DNA of 64,000 nucleotides from assembly GCF_040054535.1 (NCBI RefSeq), contig NC_090781.1, positions 19,394,760 to 19,458,759 on the forward strand, given 5' to 3'. This document shows positions 36,843 to 54,639 of this stretch, in pieces. The stretch comes from Antennarius striatus (taxonomy: Eukaryota; Chordata; Actinopteri; Lophiiformes; Antennariidae). The stretch's first letter is position 1, and the number at the start of each line of letters is the position of its first letter. The notes under the pieces were generated by a model. It was not told the DNA's origin. It was given only the letters and a program-made list of their open reading frames with translations, and searched no databases. The position numbers and the translations under genes are program-made.

Positions 36843-37897
36843 GTGATTGTCTCTGGTGCAATTATCTTTGAAAGTGTCCCACTTTGACTTTTGTTATATT
36901 ACATGGGAAGTTCAAAAGAAAACGTGCGTTTTTAGAGCATGCACCTAGTTTACATATCTAGGCCCTACACCCTATGCACGGCTGCTCTTTGAAAATCTCA
37001 GCGGAGATTTGAGCGAACAAGAACAGGCCTGCCTGAGAGAGTGGCGTGATGAGAAGTAAATGTGTGTGCATGTGTGTGTGTCGTTTCCATATGACGGACT
37101 AATGCAATTTGCCTTTTGTTTAACCCCGAGCTGTAGGGTCTCTTGTTTTAATAGAGTTGTAGATTAGTTTTGCAATCCTGCGTAATTGGGTAAGTGATAA
37201 GCATACTGTGGTATTCCTATCCATTATAGTCAACATTCATGCACACATACACTCACACACACTCTCTAAAAACATGTATTTTAACATAAAGAATTGCTCA
37301 AAAGTAGAGAAGAATTGTTTGGGGAGACAGGACTCAGAGCAATAATAGTTTAATACCTGCAATCCACCAAGCATATTACCTTCAGCAGATTATGGATGAA
37401 AAGTGTTGTGCCTGCCATCTGAGACAATAGATCATGCTTTATCCTCTTCATTTCCCACAAGATAGAAGCAAACCTTGGTTTCCTTGCTCATTCCTTTTTT
37501 TATGTTTTCTTTTTTCCTTTTTATGTTTCTGTATGACCTTCTATTCCATTCTTCCACCAGCAAACCTCGTCCCACGAGTTCAGTGCTCCTCCTGTTACAA
37601 AGCAAACACTCTTCTTTTTTCAGAATTAGTTTTATTCATTATGTGTTTTTAAAACAAAATTTGAATGCAGTTCTAATGTAAATTATACTCAAGCACAGTT
37701 GGTTTGAATTTAATTGATTGAGATATAATGTGATTTGTGTAAGCTTTATACAAATACCCACATTGTAAATATAACAGATGTACTCAAACACACCATAAAT
37801 CATTTACAGTGATTGTCCACAGTAATACAAGTTTTTTTTTTACAAATGCAATATAATGTTATCCACTTATTAGTAAGCTGCAATGCCATAGCTGTTC
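36843..37897. other. Non-coding, nothing recognised
   Basis: No gene or repeat recognised. Confidence 0.4.
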
Positions 37898-38160
37898 ATT
37901 CATTCATCTTCTGACTGCTTCATCCGCTGTAGCGGGTCGCGGGGAGCTGGAGCTTATCCCAGCAGACTGAGGGCGGGAGGCACGGGGAACTCCAAGGGTG
38001 ACAACAGTGCACCGCGGAGCCACACAGAGACGCAGACAAACACGCACGAACACACTCACACCTACGGTCAATTTGCGACCAGCCAATTAACCTGAAGCGC
38101 ATGTTTCTGGAGGTGGGAGGAAACCTGACGACAATCCTCGCAGACACGGGGAGAACATGT
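37898..38160 (-). mobile_element. tRNA-type SINE copy 1 (truncated head)
   Basis: On the minus strand it contains the core GTGTCTGCGAGGATTGTCG (normally TGTCTGCGTGGG) and AAACATGCGCTTCAGGTTAA, then the 3' end with GCCTCCCGCCCTCAGTCTGC and CTGGGATAAGCTCCAGCTCC up to a GATGAATGAATG tail. The tRNA-like head is missing at the 38160 side. Confidence 0.75.
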
Positions 38161-38394
38161 CAAGGATCAGGAGAAAAAGATAAATAGAAATTAAGGTCAG
38201 TAATGATGAAATGAATGAGAAGAGGGGCTAATTACAACTATGTTGATGATTCCTCCTTCCTGTGATTTGCCGTGAGGCGCTTAATTTGATAATGTCATGT
38301 ATAGGCGAGTTTCTTGCCCTCTTGCCCTGCAGAGACAACAAGCTTAGTTTGCTTTCAAGAGTTAATTAAGTTCAGTAAAAAGTTCATTTTAGTC

Positions 38395-38720
38395 ATCATC
38401 TACTAACCCCCTCAATCCGCAAACGCAGGTCGCGGGGGAGCCGGCGCCTATCCCGGCAGTCTGAGGGCTTGAGGCGGGGGACACTCCGGGCACGACGCCA
38501 GTGCACCACGGAGCCACATAGAAACAAGCAATCATTCACACACACACTCACTCCTACGGTCAATTTGGGACTGGCCAATCAACCTGAAGCACATGTTTTT
38601 GGAGGTGGGAGGAAGCCGGAGAACCCGGAGAAAACCCACGCAGACACGGGGAGAGCATGCGAACTCCGCACAGAGCGGGACTCGAACCCGGGTCCGCCGT
38701 ATTGTGAGGCGGACCCTCAT
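38395..38720 (-). mobile_element. tRNA-type SINE copy 2 with B box
   Basis: Minus-strand reading starts in CCGCCTCACAATACGGCGG, has the B box GGGTTCGAGTCCC (about 38679-38691), then CTCTCCCCGTGTCTGCGTGG, TTTTCTCCGGGTTCTCCGGC, ACATGTGCTTCAGGTTGATT and the 3' part GGGATAGGCGCCGGCTCCCC. It shares over 200 bases of alignable sequence with copy 1 in the same orientation. The A box half lies beyond the 38720 edge and is not recognisable. Confidence 0.78.
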
Positions 38721-41861
<3,141 letters not shown>

Positions 41862-42062
41862 TATATATATATTAGGGCTGTTGTGACTTTAACGTGTTAA
41901 TTAGATTCATTAATTACGCTGCAAATGCGCTATAAAAATTAACGCAATTAATCGCGAGTGGCAAGTCAATACGCAAGCATTTTAAATTTGGCCCATTGTG
42001 TGACCCGTAGCTTGCAGCCGCACGTCACTTCCTACCTGCACCACCAGTCAAAAGCAGGGTGA

Positions 42063-42189
42063 ATGAAAACAGAGATGGACGCGACACAGGAGAGCGAGGC
42101 AAGCCCACTCGGACCTTTGGGCGGAAAGTTTATTCATAAAAAGAACAAAGACGGGACTATCAACAAAAACGCAGTGATTCTGCGCTGTA
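42063..42189 (+). pseudogene. N-terminal BED-finger exon of hAT transposase
   Basis: The ATG at 42063 opens LGPLGGKFIHKKNKDGTINK and AVILRC, the start of the BED-type zinc finger seen in ZBED1-like hAT transposases (GGKF.FKKNKDGTIDKS.VIC..C). The rest of the finger and the catalytic part are replaced by the inserted repeat from about 42190, so it is a fragment. Confidence 0.7.
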
Positions 42190-42361
42190 GACGCCTCAGT
42201 CAGTCTGGCAGCTGTGGCTACACACTTAGCTTACCATCACCAAGTGTGAATGAGGAGTGAATGAATAATGGGTCCGATGTAAAGCGTCTTTGAGTGTCCA
42301 GAAAAGCGCTATATAAATCTAATCCATTATTATTATTATTATTATTATTATAATTATTATT
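42190..42361 (+). mobile_element. SINE/LINE-tail repeat inserted in the hAT exon
   Basis: Carries GGCAGCTGTGGCTACACACT, TAGCTTACCATCACCAAGTG and AAAGCGCTATATAAATCTAA, a 3' module found in many fish interspersed repeats, and ends in an (ATT)n tail (42326-42361). It interrupts the BED finger, so it inserted after the hAT element. Confidence 0.65.
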
Positions 42362-42999
42362 TGTTCCTTTTGTAAAAGAGAATTTTCATATCACCGAAGC
42401 AGCTCCAGCCTAACGTATCATTTAAATGCAAAACATGTCAAGCACACAGAGTTAAACGTTAGTTTACCCTTTTAAAGGAAAAGCCTGTTGGTATCTTGCT
42501 AGTGATGTTGCTTTATTTAGAGGCATGTTATACTATTCATTTTGAATTGCTGTATTGAGTCAGCTTTAGTATTCATTTTGATTGAGAGTCTGCATATGTG
42601 CCTATTTGAGACTCAGCCTTATTTCATTTCTGATTTTTATTTATTTTATTTAACTGTATTCGTATTGCATCTCTGAGAAATTCACCTGGCCTAGTTGGTT
42701 TGCTGATGTGCTTGGCCTTTTTTGTATTAAATTTCATTGATAAAGCACACTTAACCAATAAAAATGTGGATTTCAAATCTTCTCTTCTTGGTGCATTCTA
42801 TTGATTAGTCATGCACTACAATTTCGTAATGTCGTAGAATTCAAATTCTTTATTTGGGGGCCTTTAGCAGGTATGAGATTAAAATGCAATTAATTAGATT
42901 AATTAATTACAAATCCTGTAATTAATTAGATTAATTTTTTAATCACCTCATATACTGTATATATATATATATATATGTATATATATACTGTATATATAC

Positions 43000-43105
43000 A
43001 CAGTAATCCCTTGTGCATTCGCACATCAGCACATCACCTCATCGCAGATTTTTAGTAGGTAGTCACGTGATCGTATGCACATTCTATCGTAACTACAGGC
43101 AATAT
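43000..43105 (-). mobile_element. MITE end fragment (same family as 57872-58244)
   Basis: ACAGTAATCCCTTGTGCATTC, then CACCTCATCGCAGATTTTTA and GTCACGTGATCGTATGCACA align to the reverse complement of the right end of the MITE at 58120-58244. Only this end is present. It abuts TA-rich sequence, the usual target. Confidence 0.6.
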
Positions 43106-45476
43106 TTTCCTGTTGAGGCGCTTCGTAAGTAGAAAATTGTGTATGTAGAGACATCACATATTTCTGATTGTACTCTTAATGTAGGCACCAATGAAACTCA
43201 ATGCTGTATAATGTTCTCCTGCATTTGAAGCTGGCGAGGAACTGAAGGGAAAATCTTGAAGGGTTTTGTGATATATATTAAAAGCACCACAAATTGCCTT
43301 CCGGGTTGCACAACTTTTGCTTCATCATTTCACTTACTCATACATATTATGTAGATGAGCATCACTGCAGTTTGGTTAATTTGACTGAAAACAAAGCGAA
43401 TAGAATTCGCTTGTGTGAACTTGCGCTTTTGTCACAGGTCTCTGCTTCACTTAAGATCGGCATGTTTTCATTTACCGCAGAATCCTTTCCTGTTGTCGCT
43501 TTAGTGGTTTTTAGTGTCACAGAGCCTTTTCTTCCTGATATACTGAAACATCAATGGACATATTTAGCAACTGCTCCCACCTTCCAGACAAATCTCTTGG
43601 ATTGCTGTCAGATAGTATTGGCACCCCTAACTCTACCGTGCTAATAAAGTCTTCTATCAATAGAAACAATTGCCAAGCCTGCAACAGTTGCACAAACTTC
43701 ACACCTGCCTTCACACATTTTACTTCACAGATGCAACTAGAAAAACTACCAGGAGTGTTGCATTATTAATACAACAACAATTCAAAAATATTTCCCAAGC
43801 TCTGTCAAAGCAAAATTCTTTAACAGCTGTTTATTAGCAGGCACAAAATTCCATTTTCTGTCACCTTGAGGGGGATCATCAGTTGTTGCATCATTGCACT
43901 CGGCACATAGCACAAATGACATTACTACCAGCTGACCCTGGACACCTGCCCTTACCATGTGTTTACCTTCAGCAATGTATTACTTTTTAGCTTTCACTGA
44001 TCCATGTAATCAATCCCAATGACCTTGAATCTGGTTTATCTCAGGTAAATAGATAAAGATAGATAAGGTAGAGATAAACCTCCCTTTTAAAAATATTCTT
44101 CAAATATGGATATTTTAAATATCCTGTGATCCATTTTAAATCTCCTGTGATGCTCCACCACACAGTGGTGGGCTGTCCATGCCTGGACATTTTTTTATGT
44201 GATTGGCCAATTATAAATTTCCAATCAACCGTTCTTAGCCAAAGAGCCACCCCCTGCGCCCACTGTGGCTTCATAAAATCTCTTGAAAATCATATGATCT
44301 CCAAGAACTTTTGGTGGAGATACATTAATCACATGTCACAGAAACCAGTGTGAGCATCTTCACTTAAATCTACTGTATTTCCTCACTCATTCATACATCT
44401 TCTTGAGACGGGATGATTGTCCACAATAATCTATCATCATGTTCCAAAAGATGACTCTATGATTGTGAGATCATACTCCTGATTGTTTAAAGTGCAGTAA
44501 TGGATCAGCTTGAGATGCTCGGGGAGTCTGACATGCCACACTTCTTCCCGAGTAAATCAAAAACAAAGCGAGGAAATTAATATGTTTCCTCCAAGGAGAC
44601 CACAGTGCAATGAATGTTTAGGTAGTGATTACTCTACACATTTCTGCAGCTGATTCAGGCACACCGAACACAGCCCATTCTGAAGCTCTAATCACCTACT
44701 GGGAAACTAACAAAGTGAGGCTGGGAGAAAAGAGAGAAACAGATTGGTTGAGAGTGGGAGTAGAAAAGAGTGGAGAGAGTGGTCATGATGGGTAAGATGC
44801 AAAATTGGGCAAGACAATAAAAGGAAATGCAGAGTAAAAGCTGCGTGGAAAGAGAAGATAAAAACCAATGGCACATATCAAAAGCAGGAATATGAAGGTC
44901 AAGGTCTCCACCAATCATTAGAGCCCAGCCTGTGTCACACACACACAAATCAGTCCCAACTTTGAAACCTGCTATGAGGCACAACTAATTAGCATACATA
45001 GTAATGTAAGAAAATGTCAGTTTACAGCACAGAAACAATCCTGTCATGTGGATAAGGTCAGAGCAGCTTCATCACTCTTTGATGGAATGAATTGAACACA
45101 TGAATAAAAAGACATTTTTGTTTTGTAAACAATATAAAGTCGGTTTAATGACACTGCTAATGCGCCACAGGAGACCAAAAGTTGCTTCTTTTCATTTTGT
45201 TGTCTCCAAAAGAAAAGAGGTTGATGCATGAAGGGTACAATATCTATTGGAACTGGATTACATGGTGGTGAATTTGATTGTCTCTGGTCTCCCTTATGAT
45301 TTGTGTTTACATGCTTTTGAAGCTTTACTAATGGATGAAGTATATGTTCCTATTAAGAACCAAATCACACATAATGTTGATGAGCAGCCTTCCTTTCTGT
45401 TTATGTATTTTGCTTCTTTTTTCTTTTTTTTTGGACACACTCACTCTGAGTATTCTTTAGCACAAATAAAATCCCT
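43106..45476. other. Non-coding, nothing recognised
   Basis: No gene or named repeat was recognised. The 44700-44880 part is purine-rich. Confidence 0.4.
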
Positions 45477-45870
45477 AATTGGCCACAAGATGCATCATTA
45501 ATACATCCCGCACGTCCTTCACTCATGAAAATGTTGAGGTGTCTTTGTTTTTTAAGACTCACATTCAGTCAATACCTTTATTAGTTCAGATTCTCGTGTT
45601 CTGCAGCCGACTCACAGAACAAAAAGTCTGCTTTGGTTTACCACGTCTTTTAGAAGCAATATGTAAAGTAACATTTTTCTTTTACTCTGTCGGATGATCA
45701 GAAAATCTTGAGACCCTACACAGATGAAAGGCTGTTTTAGCCGACGCTGTCTCCGGGCCCCCATCAGCGGGTCACAGGGGAAATTTGTCTGTATTTTCAA
45801 GCTGTGTTTCATCCTCTCCCTGTATGGCCGAACTCTTCATAACACACTAACAGCCGGAGACAATTCACCA
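45477..45870 (+). repeat. Diverged local duplicate, copy 1
   Basis: Shares blocks with 47830-48235 in the same order: CTAATTGGCCACAAGATG, TTCTGTGTTCTGCAGC-like, a TTTAGCC...GCTGTGTCT-like block, and GGTCACAGGGGAAATTTGTC followed by a TTTCAA(A/G)CTGTGTTTC block. The rest is strongly diverged. It is either an old segmental duplication or two copies of an unnamed repeat. Confidence 0.6.
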
Positions 45871-46486
45871 TCCATGAAACACAGAAAGCTACAGGGACAC
45901 TCCGACTGAATTGTGCAGCAGCAGGGTGTTGCCAGTTGTCCTGACTTGTTAAGTTTGATGGTGTGCTTCAGTTAATTAAGGCAGTTTCAGGATTTCAAAA
46001 AATTTTCATTAAATTTCTCAAACATAGGAAGACAAGCCTGTGATATTTGAACCATGTAACAAAGAAAACATCAGAATTTGACCTGAAATGTTCTCACATT
46101 TCAGCGTCAATAGTTCTCGAGGCTAGCAAACATTCCGATTGTGCCCACAGCCACATAGATGGATAACAACCTTGTAAATACAAGCAAACACACACACTAA
46201 TGTCGAAGTCTTTAATAAAGACATATTTGCTTTGCTGTTATTCATCAATAAAAAAAACACTGGGATAATGTTTCTGTTTATTTAGCCTCGACCTTCCCTG
46301 TTCATTAATTCCTGAATTCAATAGCATCAACCCACATGCACAAACTTTATTTTGGCCTCAACTCAACACCACTCTGGATTTCGTAACGGAGAGAATGCAC
46401 TCAGTTCATAAGATCATCTGACTTAATCATACTGAGTCAAATAATCAGAAATTAATTGTCAGATTCAACCCAGATACCACAGTGGT

Positions 46487-46518
<32 letters not shown>

Positions 46519-46519
46519 A
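46487..46519. repeat. (ATC)n microsatellite
   Basis: Eleven ATC units, lying at the start of a LINE RT remnant. Confidence 0.95.
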
Positions 46520-46990
46520 TGTGGAGGAGGTCAAACACCTAGAGGGTTGGTGCAGCGACAACAATCTGGTGGAAATGTTGACAGAACCGTGGAGATGATT
46601 GTGGTCTTTCGGGGGGGGGGGGGGGGGGTCACAGCTAAACCACATGCCTATAATTATAAATGACTCCACTGTGGAAAGAGTGGAGAGCATCTGCTTCCAC
46701 GGAGAGCAGATCTTAGGCAATCCTATCTGCTCCAGGAATGCCACCGAGACCAGCAGAGACAAAGCAGTCAGGCGTTGTTCCATGAACACATTAATATCGT
46801 TTTAGAGATGTACAGGTAAGAGTTCGTTTACATACTGTATCATCACTACCTGATGCTTAGAGGGTAGTTGGAGGATCATGGCACCACAGCTCAGGAAACC
46901 TCTTGAGGTGATGCCTCTATAAGGCATTGAATGGCGTTACAGTCGCATCACATCCTGTCCAGAAACTCTTTGTCCTGCTCTCAAGAGTTT
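46520..46990 (+). mobile_element. LINE reverse-transcriptase remnant
   Basis: The + strand reads VKHLEGWCSDNNLVEML, then MIVVF before a G18 run, and IIINDSTVERVESI, close to the EV..L..WC..NNL..N..KT.E.IVDFR ... VERV..F.FLG stretch of fish LINE reverse transcriptases. Further on, SHPVQKLFVLLS resembles the HPGH.LF.LLPS C-terminal motif. Frames are shifted several times. Old and inactive. Confidence 0.6.
46611..46628 (+). repeat. G18 homopolymer
   Basis: Uninterrupted run of 18 G replacing the expected RR-K codons of the LINE remnant. Length is prone to assembly error. Confidence 0.9.
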
Positions 46991-47829
46991 TTTTTACACT
47001 TTGAGCATCACTTTCTGCCCTGCACAAATAATGTATACTAAAATGAAGTTGAAAAAAAACCATAATGCTGCCTTGAAGAAGACTTCACCCGTTGCCAGTG
47101 GCAACTTGGAAAAAGCGGCAGTGACTGGATGGGTGCGTAGGTAGACAGGAAGGCGGGCCATCTAATTATTTCTCTAAAGCTGAATGAAGAGGTTATTATA
47201 GGCCTGTTACATCAACAGTGACCAGATTGAATGTTACTTACTTAAAAAGTACAACATTTCCTTTTAGAAATTATGTTGAGAGGAAGAATAAAGTAAAGGG
47301 TAACATGAAAGTGTTAGCTCCAAATTTTAACCTTTTCCAATGATGTCAGCAGCAGCGATGCAACTGCTTCGCCTTAAAAACCCATGATGAAATATTTATT
47401 TGGATTATTTTAAAATCACAACAGGAGCAAAGCAAAAATAAACTAGAAAGTGGTGGCTAATAACATTTAGTTTAACAGCAAAATTAAATGTAACCATAGA
47501 AACATGAATGGAAGTGTATTTTCCTGCATGCTTCCAATAACTCAACTGATGGGAACCTGAGCTGCATTTAAATGTTCAGGTTTTGAATAGTGATGCTGAA
47601 TTACACCAAAAATAACAGTCTTATAGAATACATTAGTCATTCTACCCTGCAGATTTTTTTTTTCACTGAAATCTTTGAGTGGATGCAGTATGTATTCATA
47701 TTCATAACAAAGTGACATATAATCCTTAATGAGCATTCCTCTCGTCAGTACAGAAGAAATACATGTTTATTTATTTCACGCCTGATAATGCAATTAAATT
47801 AATATGAGTGTACAAAACAAAAGAGTTGC
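46991..47829. other. Non-coding, nothing recognised
   Basis: AT-rich, no recognised feature. Confidence 0.4.
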
Positions 47830-48235
47830 CTAATTGGCCACAAGATGTTTAGATACATGCTGCAGGCATTTTGCACTAAAAAGACTCTTTTTTGGTTTTT
47901 AATGATGCATATGGAGTCAAAGCATACATTTTAATATATTACCTCAGAATTCTGTGTTCTGCAGCTGCAAGATGAAAAAAAAAACCCACAATGTTTTGTT
48001 TAACTATATATTAAAGATATGTAAATAATACTTTTGTACTTTCATAGATGATCAAAATTGTGTCTTTTAGCCAAGAAGCTTGAGAACCGGTGCAGATTAA
48101 AGACTGCTTTAGCCTGTGCTGTGTCTGCGCTTCAATCATCAGGTCACAGGGGAAATTTGTCTGTTCTTTCAAACTGTGTTTCTTCATCTCCCAGCATGGT
48201 TGACCCCATTACAGCTTAGCAGCACTGCTTGTCCA
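47830..48235 (+). repeat. Diverged local duplicate, copy 2
   Basis: Partner of 45477-45870, 2.35 kb downstream in the same orientation, with the same block order and GGTCACAGGGGAAATTTGTC identical. The LINE remnant lies between the two copies. Confidence 0.6.
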
Positions 48236-49011
48236 ACAGCTTATCAGTATTTTTAGTAGGTTTTTTTTCCATCCATTCTCAGATCGTGCCGGATATACTG
48301 ACCCTGTCCGTCCTCCGGTTTCCTGTTTCTTGTCTTAAGTGAACATTCGCATGTGGGATTCTTTAAAACTTTATTTTATGAGCCTCATCAGGGCGTGAAA
48401 GTTCACCTTAAAGGTCACTGAGGTTCATGCTTATAGTCTCATTAAATGTTTTATGGAACCCAAGAGCTTTCATGCATATCAGGATCCATTTTCTTACACA
48501 GATCTCAACAATCTAAACCAGAGTTTCCTTGATTCTTCTTTTATGTAAAGGCGCATCTGATGCTCAGCAGCACATTAATGGCTTTATGTACATAAACAGA
48601 CATGTTCGTGTCAAACACTGTGGCACTGAAACATCACAAGATTCATCAACAAGCTTGGCGACCACAGAGACGGACTCAGTCATGTCGCATGTAAATACAA
48701 ATAGCAAGAGATGAGTGTAAAACTGTCGGAGAGAAAGGATCTCCACCCATTCTGTTCAGTTCTGTTCACTTTTTCATTTAGCTTCATTTTATTTTTTCAT
48801 TTGTGATGCATTAAAGTAGACAAATGACTTCCCCAGGTCTCCCAGCAGCTGGTACTGGGAGACACTAAATGGAAGTCGATCACATGGGTTTGAAAACTGG
48901 AAAAATTTAAACCATGATGATGACTTGATGGTCCAATGTATTTTCATTTCTGTGCTACCATTTTTGTACATCCAAGCAATGGTAATTTTTATTAATTAAA
49001 TTTTTACGTAA
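48236..49011. other. Non-coding, nothing recognised
   Basis: No gene or repeat recognised up to the piggyBac element. Confidence 0.4.
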
Positions 49012-49503
49012 TTAACTCATTGACTGCCAGACACATTCAGAGCGGACAGCTCCCCAGTGCCAGAGATTTTGAGCATTTTCACTGAATTTTGAAGGCCCAC
49101 CAAATATTCATTTTTTAGGCTACATAAACATTCCACATATCACCCGAAACTTTAGACTGTCTTCTTTCATCAGAAAAAAAAAGATTGTTTCTAGCATCTA
49201 TGTGTGTTTAGTTATTGCCCGTAGAACACAGGGTGGTTTCAGCAAAAACGGCTGATTTTGACCAGAAAACGGAGATAATGACGTTTTACTGCAGAGAAGC
49301 AAATTCAAGCAAAACTCCAACATCAAACTTCTGAAAATACTTTTACTTATTGAAACAATGCAAACAACATTAGAAAAAACATTTTTGATGAACAAATGAT
49401 TTTATAACAATTTTGAAAATTAGACAACATAACAAAGTACATTCATTTCACTCTCAACTGTCACAACCATTTACAGGTGAGTGTGTGTGGGTGAGTGCGA
49501 GTG

Positions 49504-49700
49504 TAATCAATGATATTTATTTTGCGTGTGATACACAGTGAAGCATTCTCCTGCATGCAGGGGAATACGACAGGCCTTGCACCACATCCTGGTCTCACTC
49601 CTCCCACCCCTTCTAACACACACCCGACATTTCCTTGAGGGATGTGCCTTCTTTGTGGTGGCCCTCAAACGTTCCAGCTTGTGCCTGGACATCAGGCCAT
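49504..49700 (-). pseudogene. piggyBac transposase C-terminal cysteine-rich domain
   Basis: Minus-strand reading gives DGLMSRHKLERLRATTKK, RKCRVCVRRGGRSETRMWC, KACRIPLHAGECFTVYHT and a stop. This C-x2-C ... C-x2-C ... C-x3-YH arrangement is the RING-like zinc domain at the end of piggyBac transposases that contacts the terminal repeats. It is in the same frame as the N-terminal exon 2 but separated from it by two stops (TGA at 49798 and a further TGA downstream). Confidence 0.85.
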
Positions 49701-49797
49701 CGAGTCTGCCTCGGGGTCTCTGTTTCTGAGTGACCTGGTTTGCAGCACGTCTTCGACCTCCATCTCCTCGCCCTCCTCATGTGACACGTACCCCTTT

Positions 49798-50087
49798 TCA
49801 GTGTGGCAGAGCTTCAGGATGTGCCTGTATAAACTGCCGTGCATACAGGTTGTTCTGAGAGGCAATGTGACCCAGCAGCTCGTCAGTCAGAAACAGCTCC
49901 ATGAAGTCAACCGGCTGGTCTGAATCCAGGTCTGCAGCCGCATTCTGGGGACCAGGGGTTGCCACGAATGGGAACTTAGTGGGTTTCCAGCCATCATGAC
50001 CCCAAACACCTGCATCCACCTCCAGTGATTGGCGTCTCCTCGCACCTCTCCCTCTTGCAGATGCACGTCCTCTACTCGTTTTAGGGA
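49798..50087 (-). pseudogene. piggyBac transposase N-terminal exon 2
   Basis: Follows an acceptor TATATTTTACAG. Encodes a basic linker (SRGRASARGRGARRR), then WKPTKFPFV and FMELFLTDELLGHIASQNNL with YARQ, the conserved start of the piggyBac transposase fold (LF.TD.L...I..QTN.YA.Q). It stops at TGA 49798-49800. With exon 1 it gives an open 221-residue polypeptide. Confidence 0.78.
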
Positions 50088-50130
50088 CTGTAAAATATAG
50101 AAATATACAATTTTACACTATATATATATG

Positions 50131-50455
50131 CATGCTTGAAATAAGTAGGATATCATTTTACACAACATATATATATATATATTATATACACACATGCCTG
50201 AAATATGTACCATTCTACAAAACATACACACACACACACACATATTATACATATATACACACACATGCCTGAAATATGTACTATTCTACAAAACATACAC
50301 ACACACACACACACACACACATATTATACATGTATACACACACATGCCTGAAATATGTACTATTCTACAAAACACACACACACACACATATTATACATAT
50401 ATACACACACATGCCTGAAATAAGTACCATTTTACACAAAAGAGTAATACATTCA
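50131..50455. repeat. Minisatellite within the piggyBac intron
   Basis: Five imperfect units begin CATGC(C/T)TGAAATA(A/T)GTA at 50131, 50193, 50264, 50343 and 50410. Each has ATT(C/T)TACA(A/C)AA and a variable (CA)n plus TATTATACATATA. Unit length varies (62, 71, 79 and 67) mainly with the CA part. Confidence 0.85.
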
Positions 50456-50534
50456 TGGATGGGGAACAACTTATGGGAGACGGAGGGCCGACGCGTGTTA
50501 TTTACATCATGTAACAAAGTAGCAAAATAGTTAC

Positions 50535-50910
50535 CTTTGCTCCTCAGATCCTCCGTGGGCTCCCCCAGGTCTGGGGAGGACTCCCTGCTGCTTTCTGACG
50601 GAATCCAGTCAGATGACGAGTCCGGGTCCGGTTCAGAGTCAGAACCGTCTCCGGACAGACGCAGCGGAGAACTCTCCGCAGCGGCACTCCCGTGTGGGAC
50701 GCCGCCGAACTGCGGGGGGGCCCCGCTACAACCCGCCACGCTTTCCTCGCCTCCGATCCGGTCTTCAATCTCCTTGGGTGCATCTCCTGCCCCCCGATCC
50801 TTACCGCTGTCGCTCATTTCCACAGCAGCTACACCGCCAGACAAGCTCTGTGCCAGTGTGAGCTGCTTGAACCTGCCTCCTCCACATGCTTTCGCCTTGC
50901 GCTTCGCCAT
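50535..50910 (-). pseudogene. piggyBac transposase N-terminal exon 1
   Basis: The ATG at 50910 (AAAATGG context) begins MAKRKAKACGGGRFKQ and a long acidic/serine-rich segment (GSDSEPDPDSSSDWIPSESS), the disordered N-terminus usual for piggyBac transposases. The donor AAAG|GTAACT at 50535 is in phase 1, which matches exon 2 at 50087. The GC-rich, CpG-rich composition differs from the surroundings. Confidence 0.75.
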
Positions 50911-51155
50911 TTTGCTCTCCACTACTGCCCCAACACCGACGCTTCTTTGTCGTTTTATCTGGTGATCTGGGGTGTCAAACACTGCCCCCGACCGGAATAA
51001 ATGGAATACAAGGCTGAAAATCACACAGAATGTGCGAAACGCTTTGATCTAACGTTCCCTATAAAAAACGCCTAAGACGAAATATGACGTCTTTGGCACT
51101 CAACGTTTGGATTCTATAAGACGAAATATTTCGTCTTTGGCACTCTGTGAGTTAA

Positions 51156-54639
<3,484 letters not shown>

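Larger units (their letters stand above)
41873..42951 (+). mobile_element. hAT-type DNA transposon fossil (TAGGGCTGT end)
   Basis: The left end is TAGGGCTGTTGTGACTTTAA followed by AATTAACGCAATTAATCGCG, the well-known AT-rich terminal sequence of many vertebrate hAT elements. The right end shows ATTAGATTAATTTTTTAATC, the matching subterminal repeat, but its final CAGCCCTA is eroded. An N-terminal transposase exon and a later SINE-like insertion lie inside. No catalytic region remains. Confidence 0.7.
49012..51155 (-). mobile_element. Internally deleted piggyBac element flanked by TTAA
   Basis: TTAA at 49012-49015 and 51152-51155 frame a 2.1-kb unit with matching terminal inverted repeats: CTCATTGACTGCCAGAC on the left against CTCACAGAGTGCCAAAG on the right (reverse complement). 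TTAA target choice is diagnostic for piggyBac. The right end also has two GACGAAATAT/TTTCGTC-type subterminal copies. Inside are transposase N- and C-terminal parts on the minus strand, but the DDD catalytic core is absent. Confidence 0.85.
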
